From Halioglobus sp. (GTDB taxonomy: Bacteria; Pseudomonadota; Gammaproteobacteria; Pseudomonadales; Halieaceae), in the NCBI GenBank assembly GCA_002699145.1, contig PABK01000060.1, forward strand, positions 380,308 through 444,307: 64,000 nucleotides of DNA, given 5' to 3'. Positions 53,626 to 63,153 of the stretch are shown here, one piece after another. Position numbers and translations under genes: made by a program. Numbering within the stretch: position 1 is the first letter of the stretch; each line of letters begins with the position of its first letter. The notes beneath the pieces were generated by a model. It searched no databases, was not told the origin of the DNA, and worked only from the letters and a program-made list of their open reading frames with translations.

Positions 53626-54996
53626 ATGATACTGAGCAACCTACTGCGTACATCACTGGCGGCACTGGCACTGACGGCGGCCGCCCTGCCCGCGAGTGCC
53701 AAAATCACGGCCGAGCAGGCCGCCGAACTCGGCGGCGAGCGCCTGACTCCCATGGGCGCGGAGCGCGCCGGTAACGCAGACGGCAGCATTCCCCCCTGGA
53801 CGGGAGGCATTACCGAGCTGCCGGAGAACTACCAGGAGGGCGAGCGGCTCGTCGACCCGTTCGCCGACGATAAACCGCTGTTCACGATTACCGCGGAGAA
53901 CTACGAACAGCACAAGGACAAACTGTCCCCCGGGCAGGTCGCCCTGTTCGAGCGCTACCCGGACACGTTCCGTATGCCGATCTATCCGACGCGGCGCAGT
54001 GCGCGCCTGCCGCAGAATGAGTTTGACCTGATCAAGGCCGGGGCGACGGAAACGGATATGGTCAAGGGCGGCAACGGACTGCTGAACTTCAAGGCGAATG
54101 TACCGTTTCCCATTCCGCAGAACGGGCTGGAAGTCATCTGGAACCACATTACGCGCTATCGCACGGCGCTGGGCGTAGAGCGGCGTTATACACAGATCCC
54201 CGTGCAGGCCAACGGCGCCTTTGCGCCGGTGTTGTTCGAGGAGTTTTCGCTGTTCGCCAACCGTGTCCCCAACAACCCCTACCCGAACCGGCTGTTCGTT
54301 TTCATGCAGAAAATTCTTGCTCCAGCCCGCCTGGAAGGCGATGTGCTGCTGGTGCACGAAAATATCGACCAGGTGAAGGAGCCGCGCGCAGCCTGGGTCT
54401 ACAATGCCGGCCAGCGCCGGGTGCGGCGCGCGCCCAACATCGCCTACGATGGCCCGGGCACGGCTTCAGACGGCCTGCGCACCGCCGATGACCTGGACCT
54501 GTTCAATGGGGCGCCGGACCGGTACAACTGGGAGCTGGTCGGCAAACGGGAGATGTATATCCCCTACAACAGCTACGGCCTGCGTCGCGGCGACCTGGAC
54601 TACAAGGATATTGTCAAGCCAGGCCACATGAACCCGGACTACCTGCGCTACGAACTGCACCGCGTCTGGGTCGTTGACTCCACTCTGAAGGAAGGGGCGC
54701 GGCACATCTATGCGCGCAGGACCTACTACGTTGACGAGGATACCTGGCAGATCGGCATCATCGATCACTACGACGGGCGCGGAGAGTTGTGGCGGGTCAA
54801 GGAGGGTCACCCGATCATGCACTACCAGGTGGAAGTGCCGTGGCTTGCGGCGGAATCCCTGCACGACCTTATTTCCGGTCGCTACCTGGTGATAGGGCTG
54901 GACAACGAGGAAGACGGTTACCAGTACGACTTCGACTACGTTGGCAAGTTTGAGGATTTCACTCCTTCTGCACTGCGGCGCGCGGGCCGACGTTGA
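53626..54996 (+). CDS. DUF1329 protein, cassette B
   Basis: This 456-residue exported protein (signal peptide to about PASA) is a paralogue of the one at 43290. Both share the AAELG...LTPMGAERAGNADGSIPPWTG start, FPIPQNGLEVIWNHITRYRT, RRVRRAPNIAYDGPG, PDRYNWELVGKREMYIPYNSY, LRYELHRVWVVDSTLKEGARHIYARRTYYVDEDTWQIGI and a C-terminal ALRRAGRR. Periplasmic carrier function for a hydrophobic ligand is inferred from the suggested Lol-like fold. Its stop overlaps the YCF48 start by one base. Confidence 0.92.
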   Translation: MILSNLLRTSLAALALTAAALPASAKITAEQAAELGGERLTPMGAERAGNADGSIPPWTGGITELPENYQEGERLVDPFADDKPLFTITAENYEQHKDKLSPGQVALFERYPDTFRMPIYPTRRSARLPQNEFDLIKAGATETDMVKGGNGLLNFKANVPFPIPQNGLEVIWNHITRYRTALGVERRYTQIPVQANGAFAPVLFEEFSLFANRVPNNPYPNRLFVFMQKILAPARLEGDVLLVHENIDQVKEPRAAWVYNAGQRRVRRAPNIAYDGPGTASDGLRTADDLDLFNGAPDRYNWELVGKREMYIPYNSYGLRRGDLDYKDIVKPGHMNPDYLRYELHRVWVVDSTLKEGARHIYARRTYYVDEDTWQIGIIDHYDGRGELWRVKEGHPIMHYQVEVPWLAAESLHDLISGRYLVIGLDNEEDGYQYDFDYVGKFEDFTPSALRRAGRR

Positions 54997-56111
54997 TGCG
55001 CGGCGGTTTCACCGCAACCGCGTTCGCGTTGCTGCTGCTTTGCGTCCCGACCGCCGGGGCGGACTACCAGTTCACGCCGGCGCTGCAGATGCGCGACGTT
55101 GCATCCAGTTCGCTCACCGATGTCACGCGTGCGGGCGACACACTGGTGGCGGTCGGAGAGCGGGGCCTGATCGTCAGGTCTTTCGATGACGGTAACAGCT
55201 GGGAGCAGTCTCCCTCGCCGGTGAGTGTCACCCTGACCGCGGTGCAATTTGCCGGCGCGGAACATGGCTGGGCTGTCGGGCACGCCGGTACGATCCTGCA
55301 TACGGCCGACGGCGGCGCAACCTGGACCCTGCAGTTCGACGGCAACGAGGCGAACCGGCAATTCCTGGCGTACGCCGAGCGTCAGCTCGAGCGGATGCAG
55401 GCGCTGGTCGATGAACTGGCAGCGGCGGGCAAGGAGGTGCCAGCGGACACGGCCTACGCCCTGGAGGACGCGCAGTTCTACGTCGAGGACGCACGGGCCG
55501 CACTGGAGACGGGGCCGGTCGACCCGATGCTGGATGTGCTGTTCACCAGCACCAGTGAGGGCTGGGCGGTGGGGGCCTACGGCATGATCTACCAAACGCT
55601 GGACGGGGGCTCCAACTGGCACCTCAGGGCCGACGCTATCGATAACCCGGACCGCTATCACTACTACAGTATCGCAGCCGATGGACGGGCACATCTCTAC
55701 CTGAGCGGCGAGGCGGGGCTGTTGTACCACTCCCACGATGGCGGTCGCAGCTGGACACGCAATGAAGATGTCTACGTGGGCAGCCTGTTTGGCGTTGCGG
55801 TGCGCGACGGCAGCGTGTTCAGCTTCGGCCTGCGCGGCAATATTTTTCGCAGCGATGACCGGGGCGTCACCTGGTCGGCAGTGCTCAATCCGAGCCAGAT
55901 CAGCCTCTACGGCGGTGCGGTGACGGAGCAGGGGCGTCTCGTGATGGTGGGCGCCTCGGGAGCCGTCGTGAGCATAGATCGCCAGGAGGCCTTGACCACG
56001 ACGATCCAGCCCAGTCGCGCCACCCTGTCATCGGCGATCGACACGGCGTCCGGCGAAGTCATCCTGGTGGGTCTCGACGGTGTGGAAATCGAGGAGCGGG
56101 GCAATGACTGA
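54996..56111 (+). CDS. YCF48/BNR-repeat periplasmic beta-propeller, cassette B
   Basis: The 371-residue protein starts at ATG 54996 (TGATG with the DUF1329 stop). It has a signal peptide, then propeller blades such as VRSFDDGNSWEQSP, GWAVGHAGTILHTADGGATWTLQFDG, GWAVGAYGMIYQTLDGGSNWHLRA, LLYHSHDGGRSWTRNE and IFRSDDRGVTWSAV. A helix-rich insert at about 117-172 (NEANRQFLAYAERQLERMQ and on) sits at the same place as in the cassette A paralogue, between blades two and three. The insert may be the docking arm for the RND pump. The gene overlaps the transporter start by eight bases. Confidence 0.88.
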   Translation: MRGGFTATAFALLLLCVPTAGADYQFTPALQMRDVASSSLTDVTRAGDTLVAVGERGLIVRSFDDGNSWEQSPSPVSVTLTAVQFAGAEHGWAVGHAGTILHTADGGATWTLQFDGNEANRQFLAYAERQLERMQALVDELAAAGKEVPADTAYALEDAQFYVEDARAALETGPVDPMLDVLFTSTSEGWAVGAYGMIYQTLDGGSNWHLRADAIDNPDRYHYYSIAADGRAHLYLSGEAGLLYHSHDGGRSWTRNEDVYVGSLFGVAVRDGSVFSFGLRGNIFRSDDRGVTWSAVLNPSQISLYGGAVTEQGRLVMVGASGAVVSIDRQEALTTTIQPSRATLSSAIDTASGEVILVGLDGVEIEERGND

Positions 56112-58503
56112 GCTGCACCCCAGTGTCAGGCAAACCGCAGAGGATTCCGGCCTGCGCATCTGGCTGGGTTCGGTGCTGCTGGATTCGCGCAAAGCGCTGC
56201 TGCTGGTTTTTTCCGTGATCACGTTGCTGCTGGGCTGGCAGATGACCCACCTGCGACCCGACGCCAGCTTCGAGAAAATGATTCCGGTGTCGCACCCCTA
56301 CATCATCAATTTCCTGGAGAATCGCGAGGACCTGAAGGGCCTGGGCAACTCCGTGCGCATCACGCTGGAGACCCTGGAGGGCGATATCTTCACCAGCGAG
56401 TTCCAGGAGCTGTTGAAGCAGGCGACGGACGACGTCTTCTATATCAACGGCGTGGACCGCTCGGGGCTGCAGTCCCTGTGGACGCCCAACGTGCGCTGGC
56501 AGGAGGTGACGGAGGAGGGGTTTGTCGGTGGCGCCGTGATTCCGGACACCTACGACGGGTCGCCGTCCAGCCTTTTGCACCTGCGTGAAAACACCCTGAA
56601 GTCGGGCACTATCGGCAGGCTTGTGGCGAACAACTTCAAGTCGGCGACCATTGTTGCGCCCCTGACCGAAACGGACCCGGAGACAGGCGAGAGGCTGGAT
56701 TACCACCAGTTTTCCAGGGACCTGGAGCACCTTATCAGGGACAAGTATGAAAGCGCGCGGGTCAGGGTGCACATTACCGGCTTCGCCAAGCTGGTCGGCG
56801 ATCTCATCGACGGCGCCGTTCTCGTCGGTGCGTTCTTCGCCATCGCCCTGGTGGTGACGGGGCTGTTGCTGTACGCCTATTGCCGCTGCCCGCGCCTGAC
56901 CTTCGCGGCCCTGTTGTGCTCGACCATCGCGGTGGTCTGGCAGCTCGGCATCCTCAACGCGATGGGGCTGGGACTGGACCCTTACTCGATGCTCGTGCCC
57001 TTCCTGGTGTTCGCGGTGGGGATCAGCCATTCGGTGCAGATCGTCAATCGCTTTGCCTATCACCAGTACCACGGGATTGCACCGCGACAGTCCGCCGAGC
57101 TGACCTTTGTGCGCCTGTCTAAGCCGGGTTTTATCGCGCTTATCAGCGATGGCGTCGGTTTTCTCACGCTGCGCGTAATCGATATTCCCATCATCAAGGA
57201 GCTGGCGCTGGTCGCCAGCACCGGCATCGCCGTACTCATCCTCACCAACCTGCTGTTATTGCCGCTGGTGCTGTCGGTGACCGGGATGAGTGAGGGCGGG
57301 CGCCAGTACCGCGATATCAAGGAGCACAGCCGGTTCAGGCACTGGCGGCTGCTGTCGCGCACGACCCAGGCACGGCCGGCCGTCGCGGTGATCGCGGTGG
57401 CGCTGGCGCTGTTCATCGGCGGCGGCATATACGGCCAGAACCAGAAGATCGGCGACCTGGACCCCGGGGCGCCGGAGCTGCGTCCGGACTCACGCTACAA
57501 TCGCGACAACGCGTTTCTCAACGAAAACTACTCCACGTCCACGGACGTGTTCGTGGTGATGGCACAGGCGGGTGAACAGCAGTGCGGCAGCTACCCGTTC
57601 ATCGCCGCTGTCAACCGTTTCCAGGGCGCGATGGAGAACGTGCCGGGGGTGCAGTCGGCGATGTCGCTGGTGGACGTATCGAAGCTGGTCATCATGGGAA
57701 TGAACGAGGGCAGCCCCAAGTGGTTCGATATCAGCCGCAACCAGTTGATTCTCAACAATTCCCTGAGTCGCGCCCCCAGCTCCCTGCGCAATACCGACTG
57801 TTCCATGGTGCCGATCATCCTGTTCCTGGATGACCACAAGGCGGAGACCCTGAATGCCGTGGTCAGCGCCGCCGAGGCGTTTGCCGCAGAACACAATTCC
57901 GACACGGTCAGGTTTGAACTTGCCGCCGGCAATGCGGGCGTGGAGGCGGCGACCAATATCGTCATCGAGCAGGCCCAGTTACGCATGCTGGTATGGGTAT
58001 ACTCGGTGGTCATCCTGTTGTGCCTGCTGAACTTCCGCTCACTGCGCGCCACGGCCTGTATTATCGTGCCGCTCATGCTCACCTCCGTGCTCGGCCAGGC
58101 CCTGATGACGGCCCTGGGCATTGGGGTGAAGGTCGCTACCCTGCCCGTCATTGCCCTCGGCGTCGGCATCGGGGTCGACTACGGGATCTATATCTACAGT
58201 TCGTTGCAGAACAACCTGGACAACGGCGCCAATCTCACGCAATCCTACTTCCGCGCGCTGCGTTCCACCGGCACGGCGGTGGCGTTCACCGGCGTCACAC
58301 TGGCGATCGGGGTGGGCACCTGGATTTTCTCACCCATCAAGTTCCAGGCGGATATGGGCCTGATGCTGACCTTCATGTTCTTCTGGAATATGATCGGCGC
58401 CCTGGTCCTGCTGCCCGCCCTGGCGTGGTTGCTGCGCGTAAGGCCGCGTAGCTCCGGTGCTGTCGCGTCGGACGAACTGCCGCCAGGTGTGGAGACAGCC
58501 TGA
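56104..58503 (+). CDS. MMPL/RND-family transporter, cassette B
   Basis: This 799-residue paralogue of the protein at 46327 starts at the ATG that overlaps the YCF48 stop. It keeps LRPDASFEKMIPVSHPYIINF, SLWTPNVRWQEVTEEGFVGG, ILVF-type segment VPFLVFAVGISHSVQIVNRF, LRPDSRYNRDNAFLNENYSTSTDV, VRFELAAGNAGVEAATNIVIEQ and VATLPVIALGVGIGVDYGIYIYSSL. Two six-helix repeats with large periplasmic loops are visible. There is no partner membrane-fusion protein, so the YCF48 propeller and DUF1329 protein may take that place. An acetyl-CoA hydrolase/transferase-like gene follows after 41 bases. Confidence 0.92.
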   Translation: MTELHPSVRQTAEDSGLRIWLGSVLLDSRKALLLVFSVITLLLGWQMTHLRPDASFEKMIPVSHPYIINFLENREDLKGLGNSVRITLETLEGDIFTSEFQELLKQATDDVFYINGVDRSGLQSLWTPNVRWQEVTEEGFVGGAVIPDTYDGSPSSLLHLRENTLKSGTIGRLVANNFKSATIVAPLTETDPETGERLDYHQFSRDLEHLIRDKYESARVRVHITGFAKLVGDLIDGAVLVGAFFAIALVVTGLLLYAYCRCPRLTFAALLCSTIAVVWQLGILNAMGLGLDPYSMLVPFLVFAVGISHSVQIVNRFAYHQYHGIAPRQSAELTFVRLSKPGFIALISDGVGFLTLRVIDIPIIKELALVASTGIAVLILTNLLLLPLVLSVTGMSEGGRQYRDIKEHSRFRHWRLLSRTTQARPAVAVIAVALALFIGGGIYGQNQKIGDLDPGAPELRPDSRYNRDNAFLNENYSTSTDVFVVMAQAGEQQCGSYPFIAAVNRFQGAMENVPGVQSAMSLVDVSKLVIMGMNEGSPKWFDISRNQLILNNSLSRAPSSLRNTDCSMVPIILFLDDHKAETLNAVVSAAEAFAAEHNSDTVRFELAAGNAGVEAATNIVIEQAQLRMLVWVYSVVILLCLLNFRSLRATACIIVPLMLTSVLGQALMTALGIGVKVATLPVIALGVGIGVDYGIYIYSSLQNNLDNGANLTQSYFRALRSTGTAVAFTGVTLAIGVGTWIFSPIKFQADMGLMLTFMFFWNMIGALVLLPALAWLLRVRPRSSGAVASDELPPGVETA

Positions 58504-58544
58504 TCCAGGCGGGGACAACGCAATATCCAGGGGGACTCCGGAGC

Positions 58545-60704
58545 ATGACAAGGCGATTTGACAGGGTCGAGGATTGCGTCGACTTTGCCATCGAGGTGGT
58601 GGGGAAGCGACTGGTGCTGGGCGCGCCGCTGGGGCTGGGCAAGCCCACCCAGTTGATGAACGCGTTTTTCCAGCGCGCGCTGGCGGATCCGTCAATTGAC
58701 CTGCATATCTACACCGCCCTGTCGCTGGAGCCGCCATCGCCGGGGGAAGATCTGCAGGCGCGGCTGGCCAGGCCCATCCTGGAGAGACTGTTCGGCGGGG
58801 TGGCGCGGCTGGACTACATGGACGCACTGCGCCGCGGAACGTTGCCGGACAATATCCGTGTCAGCGAGTTCTACTTCAAGGCGGGCTCCATGAAGGGCAA
58901 TGCGCAGGCCCAGCGCAACTATATCTCGAGCAACTACACGCATATCGCCAGGGATATGGTCGCCGCGGGTGTCAACGTGCTGGTGCAGCTGGTGGCGACA
59001 CGGGACTGCGAGGCGGGCCTGCAGGTCAGCCTGTCCTGCAACCCGGACGTCGCACTGGAGATCGTGCATACGCTCGCCGCTACCAACCCCTATCCCTGGG
59101 TAACCCTGGGGCAGGCGAACAGCGAACTGCCATTCATGGAAGGCGACGCGCTGATCGACAGCGAGGCCCTGCACGGCCTGGTCAGTCACCCGTCCATCGA
59201 CACCCCGCTGTTCGCGGTGCCCAACAGCAGCGTGCCGTTGCGCGACTACGCCACGGCGCTGCACGCCAGTTCCCTGGTCCGCGATGGGGGCACCCTGCAA
59301 ATCGGTATCGGCGCGCTGGGCGATGCCGTCGCCCAGGCGCTGATCTTGCGCCAGCACCACAATGTCGACTACCGCAACCTGCTCGACGCCATTACCTGCA
59401 TTCGCGCGCCCAACCCGGGGCTTGTGGACAACGGCAAGCCGTTCGACAGCGGCCTGTACGTCTCCACCGAGATGTTTGTCAACGGCATGCTGCACCTGAT
59501 TGAACAGGGTATCGTGAAACGGCGGGTCTACGACAACCTGTCGCTGCAACGGGCGCTCAACGCGGGCGCGATCAGCGAGCAGATCGATGACAGGCTGCTG
59601 GACCTCGCTTTTAGCGAGCAGGTCATACCGCGTTACATCGACTCGGCCGCCCTGGCAGCACTCAAGGCGCTGGGTCTGCTGCCGCCGCAGGCGCGGATAG
59701 AGGAGGATAGCCTGTGCATCGGCGACACACGGTGTCCGCTGGATACCTCGTGTCCCGAGACTCGCAGCGCCATAGTGCAGGCTGTCAGGGGCAACAGCCT
59801 GCAGGGCGGGCGGATACTGCACGGCGGCTTTTTCCTCGGCCCGCGTGACTTCTACCGCAAGCTCGCCGCGCTGGATGCGCAGGGCCAGGCCGATATCTGC
59901 ATGACCGGGGTGCAGCGCACCAACCAGTTGCTGCTCGACTACCCGCTCTACTGCGCACAGCGACAGCATGCGCGCTTCATCAATACCGGCATGATCGTCA
60001 CCCTGACTGGGGCGGTCGCCTCCGACGCGCTGGAGAACGGCACGGTCATCAGCGGCGTGGGCGGGCAGTACAATTTTGTCGCCATGGCCCACGACCTGCC
60101 CGGCGCGCGCTCCGTGCTGTGTGTTCGCGCCACCCGCGGCGAGGGCAAGGGGCTGCAATCCAATATTGTGCCCAGTTACGGACACATCACCATTCCCAAG
60201 CACCTGCGCGACGTGATCGTTACCGAGTACGGTATCGCGGACCTGCGCGGCCAGAGCGACAGTGAAATCATCAAGCGCCTGGTGGCCGTGGCGGATTCGC
60301 GCTTCCAGGATGAACTGGTCGGCGCCGCGCGGGCCAGCGGCAAACTGGAAGCGGAGTGGGAGTTGCCAGCGTCGGCCAGGCACAACACGCCGGAGCGGCT
60401 GCAGCGCGCGCTGGGCGGTGTGTACGCCAGCGCCACGCTGCCGGTGTTTCCCTTCGGCACCGACCTGACACAGGAGGAGGTCGCGCTCGCCGACAGCCTG
60501 CGCCAGGTCAAGGAACTGGCCGAGGACCCGGGAGAGTTCGTGTACACCATGCTGCGGGCGCTGGTGCACCGGGTGGATGAACACAAGGCCGAGCCGTTTC
60601 TCAAGCGTATCGGCCTGCAGCACCCCAACAGCCGGCGCGAGTTCATCATCCAGCAACTACTGCTGCTGGAACTGGAGGAGAACGGCTACCTCAAGGCGTC
60701 CTGA
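58545..60704 (+). CDS. Acetyl-CoA hydrolase/transferase family protein, long form
   Basis: The 719-residue protein is longer than typical acetyl-CoA hydrolase or 4-hydroxybutyrate CoA-transferase (about 430-550). The C-terminal half has the family features GVGGQYNFVAMAHDLPGARSVLCVRATRG and the YGHITIPKHLRDVIVTEYGIADLRGQSDSEIIKRL segment. The N-terminal half contains LGAPLGLGKPTQLMNAFF and SFGSMKG-like FYFKAGSMKGNAQAQRN. It moves or removes CoA from an acyl-CoA in the cytoplasm. It is the last gene of cassette B and could recycle acyl groups handled by the WS/DGAT or the transporter. Confidence 0.85.
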   Translation: MTRRFDRVEDCVDFAIEVVGKRLVLGAPLGLGKPTQLMNAFFQRALADPSIDLHIYTALSLEPPSPGEDLQARLARPILERLFGGVARLDYMDALRRGTLPDNIRVSEFYFKAGSMKGNAQAQRNYISSNYTHIARDMVAAGVNVLVQLVATRDCEAGLQVSLSCNPDVALEIVHTLAATNPYPWVTLGQANSELPFMEGDALIDSEALHGLVSHPSIDTPLFAVPNSSVPLRDYATALHASSLVRDGGTLQIGIGALGDAVAQALILRQHHNVDYRNLLDAITCIRAPNPGLVDNGKPFDSGLYVSTEMFVNGMLHLIEQGIVKRRVYDNLSLQRALNAGAISEQIDDRLLDLAFSEQVIPRYIDSAALAALKALGLLPPQARIEEDSLCIGDTRCPLDTSCPETRSAIVQAVRGNSLQGGRILHGGFFLGPRDFYRKLAALDAQGQADICMTGVQRTNQLLLDYPLYCAQRQHARFINTGMIVTLTGAVASDALENGTVISGVGGQYNFVAMAHDLPGARSVLCVRATRGEGKGLQSNIVPSYGHITIPKHLRDVIVTEYGIADLRGQSDSEIIKRLVAVADSRFQDELVGAARASGKLEAEWELPASARHNTPERLQRALGGVYASATLPVFPFGTDLTQEEVALADSLRQVKELAEDPGEFVYTMLRALVHRVDEHKAEPFLKRIGLQHPNSRREFIIQQLLLLELEENGYLKAS

Positions 60705-60749
60705 AACCCTTCGCGCGGTGGCGTAAGTGGGCCGCCCGCAACCCTCGCC

Positions 60750-63056
60750 CTAGAAGAACCATGTCAGTTCGGCGCCGTAGAAGCGCGGCGGGCCGGCGAT
60801 AAACGTCGGCGAGCCCAGGTCGCCGCCGGTGTTGCCGCCATCGATCGTGTATTCCTCGTCCAGCAGGTTGTTGACATAGACCTGCAGCCGGTAGCGTTCG
60901 CTGTCGGCGAGGTAGCCGGCGCGCAGCGACCACAGGTCATAGCCGCTTTGCTTGATGGGAATGCCGACCTTGGGCGCGTTGTCCTCCTCGAAGAACACGT
61001 TGCTGCGGTAGTCCCAGTAGGCGCCCAGGTCGAAGGAGCCCGACAGGGCGGCGAAGGTGTAGCGCACGCCCGCCGAGAGTGAGGTCTCGGGCTGCAGGCG
61101 GAAGCGGTTGCCATCGAAATCCACCACCGGGTCATCCACGTCGCCGCTGTCCAGTTCCGCGTCTATCCAGGCGGCGTTGGCGAAGGTGTACCAGGCCGCG
61201 GTGGGCGCGTAACTGACCGTCGCCTCCACCCCGTACATGGTGGCCTCGTCTACCGAGACCGTGCGCTCCTGCAGGTTGTCCAGGATCGAGGTCTGGAAGT
61301 CATTGTACAACTGGTAGAACGTGCTGCCCTCGACGGTCAGGCTGCCATCGAAAAGCTGCGATTTGAAACCCAGCTCCGCGCTGTCCACAGTCTCCTCAGG
61401 AATGATGGTGGTCACGATCTGCGGCACCTCCAGTCCCGCGGCATCCGGATCCGGACCTACATCGACGACCTCGCTGGAGTGTCCGCGGCCCAGGTTGAGA
61501 TAGACCTTGGTCTGGTCGGTGACGTCGTAGTCGAGGATCAGGCGCGGCAGGAAGGCGTCGAAGTCCTCCTCGTCGCTGTTGATGCGCAGGTTGTCGGTCT
61601 GCCCGAAGTTGATCTGTGTGAGCAGGAAGTTGCTGTCGGCGGCATAACCGGATTGCTTCTCGTCGCGCACGTAGCGGCCGCCGAGGGTAACGGCGAAGCG
61701 CTCGGTGACATTGTAGGTGGCGTCGGCGTACAGCGAGTAGCTCGTGGTCTTGCCGTAGTTGGTGAACTCTGCCTGGAACAGGTCGCCGCTCTCCGCACCG
61801 GCCAGCAGTGCGGCAGCCTGTTCCTGTGTGCAGTCGGCGAGGATGCAGGCCAGTGCGACGGGCGTGACCACGCCCTCGTCGCCCTCGGCCGGTGCGCGCT
61901 GGTAGCCGTCCTCCTCGAAGACGCTGACGCCGACGAAGCCGGCCCAGCGTTCACTGTCGTCATAGTTGGCGCGCAATTCCACGCTCCACTGGTCGCCCTC
62001 GGCGTCCTCGGCCGCCTGGAACAGGTTCGACCAACTGCCGTCGGCGTCGAAGATTTCATAGGAATCGAACTCGCGGTAGTTGCCGATGCCGGTCAGGCTC
62101 CAGCTGTCCGTGGCGTCGTAGGTCACCGTCAGGGTGTAGCTCTCCACCTCCCGGTCCAGGCCCAGGCGCCCCTTGAGCCAGTCTGATCGCCGCGAACCGT
62201 TGGGACCCAGTTCGGCGTCGTCCCAGGGCACCGTGTTGCCGCCGCTGGCCGGCAGCACCGCACTCTTGAACGCGGTGCCCGGGGGAGAGTCCTCCTGGTA
62301 TTGCAGAATTGCCTCGATCAGCAGCTCGTCCAGCGGTCGCGAGTCCAGGACCAGGCGCGCCGAGAACGTATCCCTGCCCTGCAGGTCGTCGGCGTCGGGG
62401 CCGCCGGGGCGGGCGGAGCGATCGGAGCCGTCGATATTCTCGACGTAGCCGTCGCGCTCCTTGTCCACCCAGGCCAGCCGCGCACGCAGTGTGTCGCCCC
62501 AGATAGGGCCGGACAGTGCGCCGCTGAAATTACGCTCGTCGTAGTTGCCCAGGCCGAGTGACATCTCGCCGGCGAACTCGTCCGTGGGCTTGTTGGAGAT
62601 CACACTGATTGCGCCGACGCTGGCGGCGGAGCCAAACAGGGTCGCCTGGGGACCTTTGATTACTTCCACCCGGTCGATGTCGTAGAGCTCGACAACCGAG
62701 CTGCGCGAGCGCGAGATATCGATGCCGTCCTGGTAGATCGACACCCGCGACTGGCGCTGTGCGCTGCCGGTATCGGAAGTAATGCCGCGGATGACGAAGG
62801 CGGGGTTATTCGGGCTCTGCTCCTGTACCACGAGGCCGGGTACGAAGGCCGAAAGGCGGTCGAAACCCTCGATCCCCACGCTGTCGAGGAAGTCGGAGTT
62901 GTAGGCGGTAATGGAAAGTGGCACGTCGCCGGCCGACTGCGCGCGTTTTTGCGCGGTGACGATGACCTCCTCGAGCAGGTTCTGGGCGCCCGCCGGTGCA
63001 GACAGGGCGAGCGCCAGGGCGGCGCAAATTAGCGAACGGGTGCGGGAAGTTGTCAT
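60750..63056 (-). CDS. TonB-dependent receptor
   Basis: The start at 63056 gives 768 residues with a clean signal peptide (MTTSRTRSLICAALALALSAPAGAQ). A TonB-box-like EEVIVTAQKR comes next, and the plug contains GFDRLSAFVPGLVVQEQSPNNPAFVIRG and VELYDIDRVEVIKGPQATLFGSAASVGAISVISNKP. The barrel ends in FYGAELTWFF with a terminal Phe. It belongs to the Fe-siderophore-like/Caulobacter-type receptors widespread in Sphingomonads and marine gammaproteobacteria. The ligand is unknown. A 24-bp dyad lies 35 bases upstream. Confidence 0.93.
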   Translation of the reverse strand: MTTSRTRSLICAALALALSAPAGAQNLLEEVIVTAQKRAQSAGDVPLSITAYNSDFLDSVGIEGFDRLSAFVPGLVVQEQSPNNPAFVIRGITSDTGSAQRQSRVSIYQDGIDISRSRSSVVELYDIDRVEVIKGPQATLFGSAASVGAISVISNKPTDEFAGEMSLGLGNYDERNFSGALSGPIWGDTLRARLAWVDKERDGYVENIDGSDRSARPGGPDADDLQGRDTFSARLVLDSRPLDELLIEAILQYQEDSPPGTAFKSAVLPASGGNTVPWDDAELGPNGSRRSDWLKGRLGLDREVESYTLTVTYDATDSWSLTGIGNYREFDSYEIFDADGSWSNLFQAAEDAEGDQWSVELRANYDDSERWAGFVGVSVFEEDGYQRAPAEGDEGVVTPVALACILADCTQEQAAALLAGAESGDLFQAEFTNYGKTTSYSLYADATYNVTERFAVTLGGRYVRDEKQSGYAADSNFLLTQINFGQTDNLRINSDEEDFDAFLPRLILDYDVTDQTKVYLNLGRGHSSEVVDVGPDPDAAGLEVPQIVTTIIPEETVDSAELGFKSQLFDGSLTVEGSTFYQLYNDFQTSILDNLQERTVSVDEATMYGVEATVSYAPTAAWYTFANAAWIDAELDSGDVDDPVVDFDGNRFRLQPETSLSAGVRYTFAALSGSFDLGAYWDYRSNVFFEEDNAPKVGIPIKQSGYDLWSLRAGYLADSERYRLQVYVNNLLDEEYTIDGGNTGGDLGSPTFIAGPPRFYGAELTWFF

Positions 63057-63090
63057 GTGGTCTGATTTTCCTGGTGTGCTGCGCAGGGCT

Positions 63091-63114
63091 GTAAGCATAG
63101 TGTAATTTGCTTAC
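63091..63114. promoter_or_regulatory. Inverted repeat upstream of the TonB receptor
   Basis: GTAAGCA at 63091-63097 and TGCTTAC at 63108-63114 are perfect 7-bp arms around a 10-base AT-rich spacer, 35 bases before the start of the receptor gene. The placement suits an operator. The regulator is not in the window. Confidence 0.45.
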
Positions 63115-63153
63115 GGCTTCATGACAGTTACACGCCAGGCGGCAGGCCTGGAG

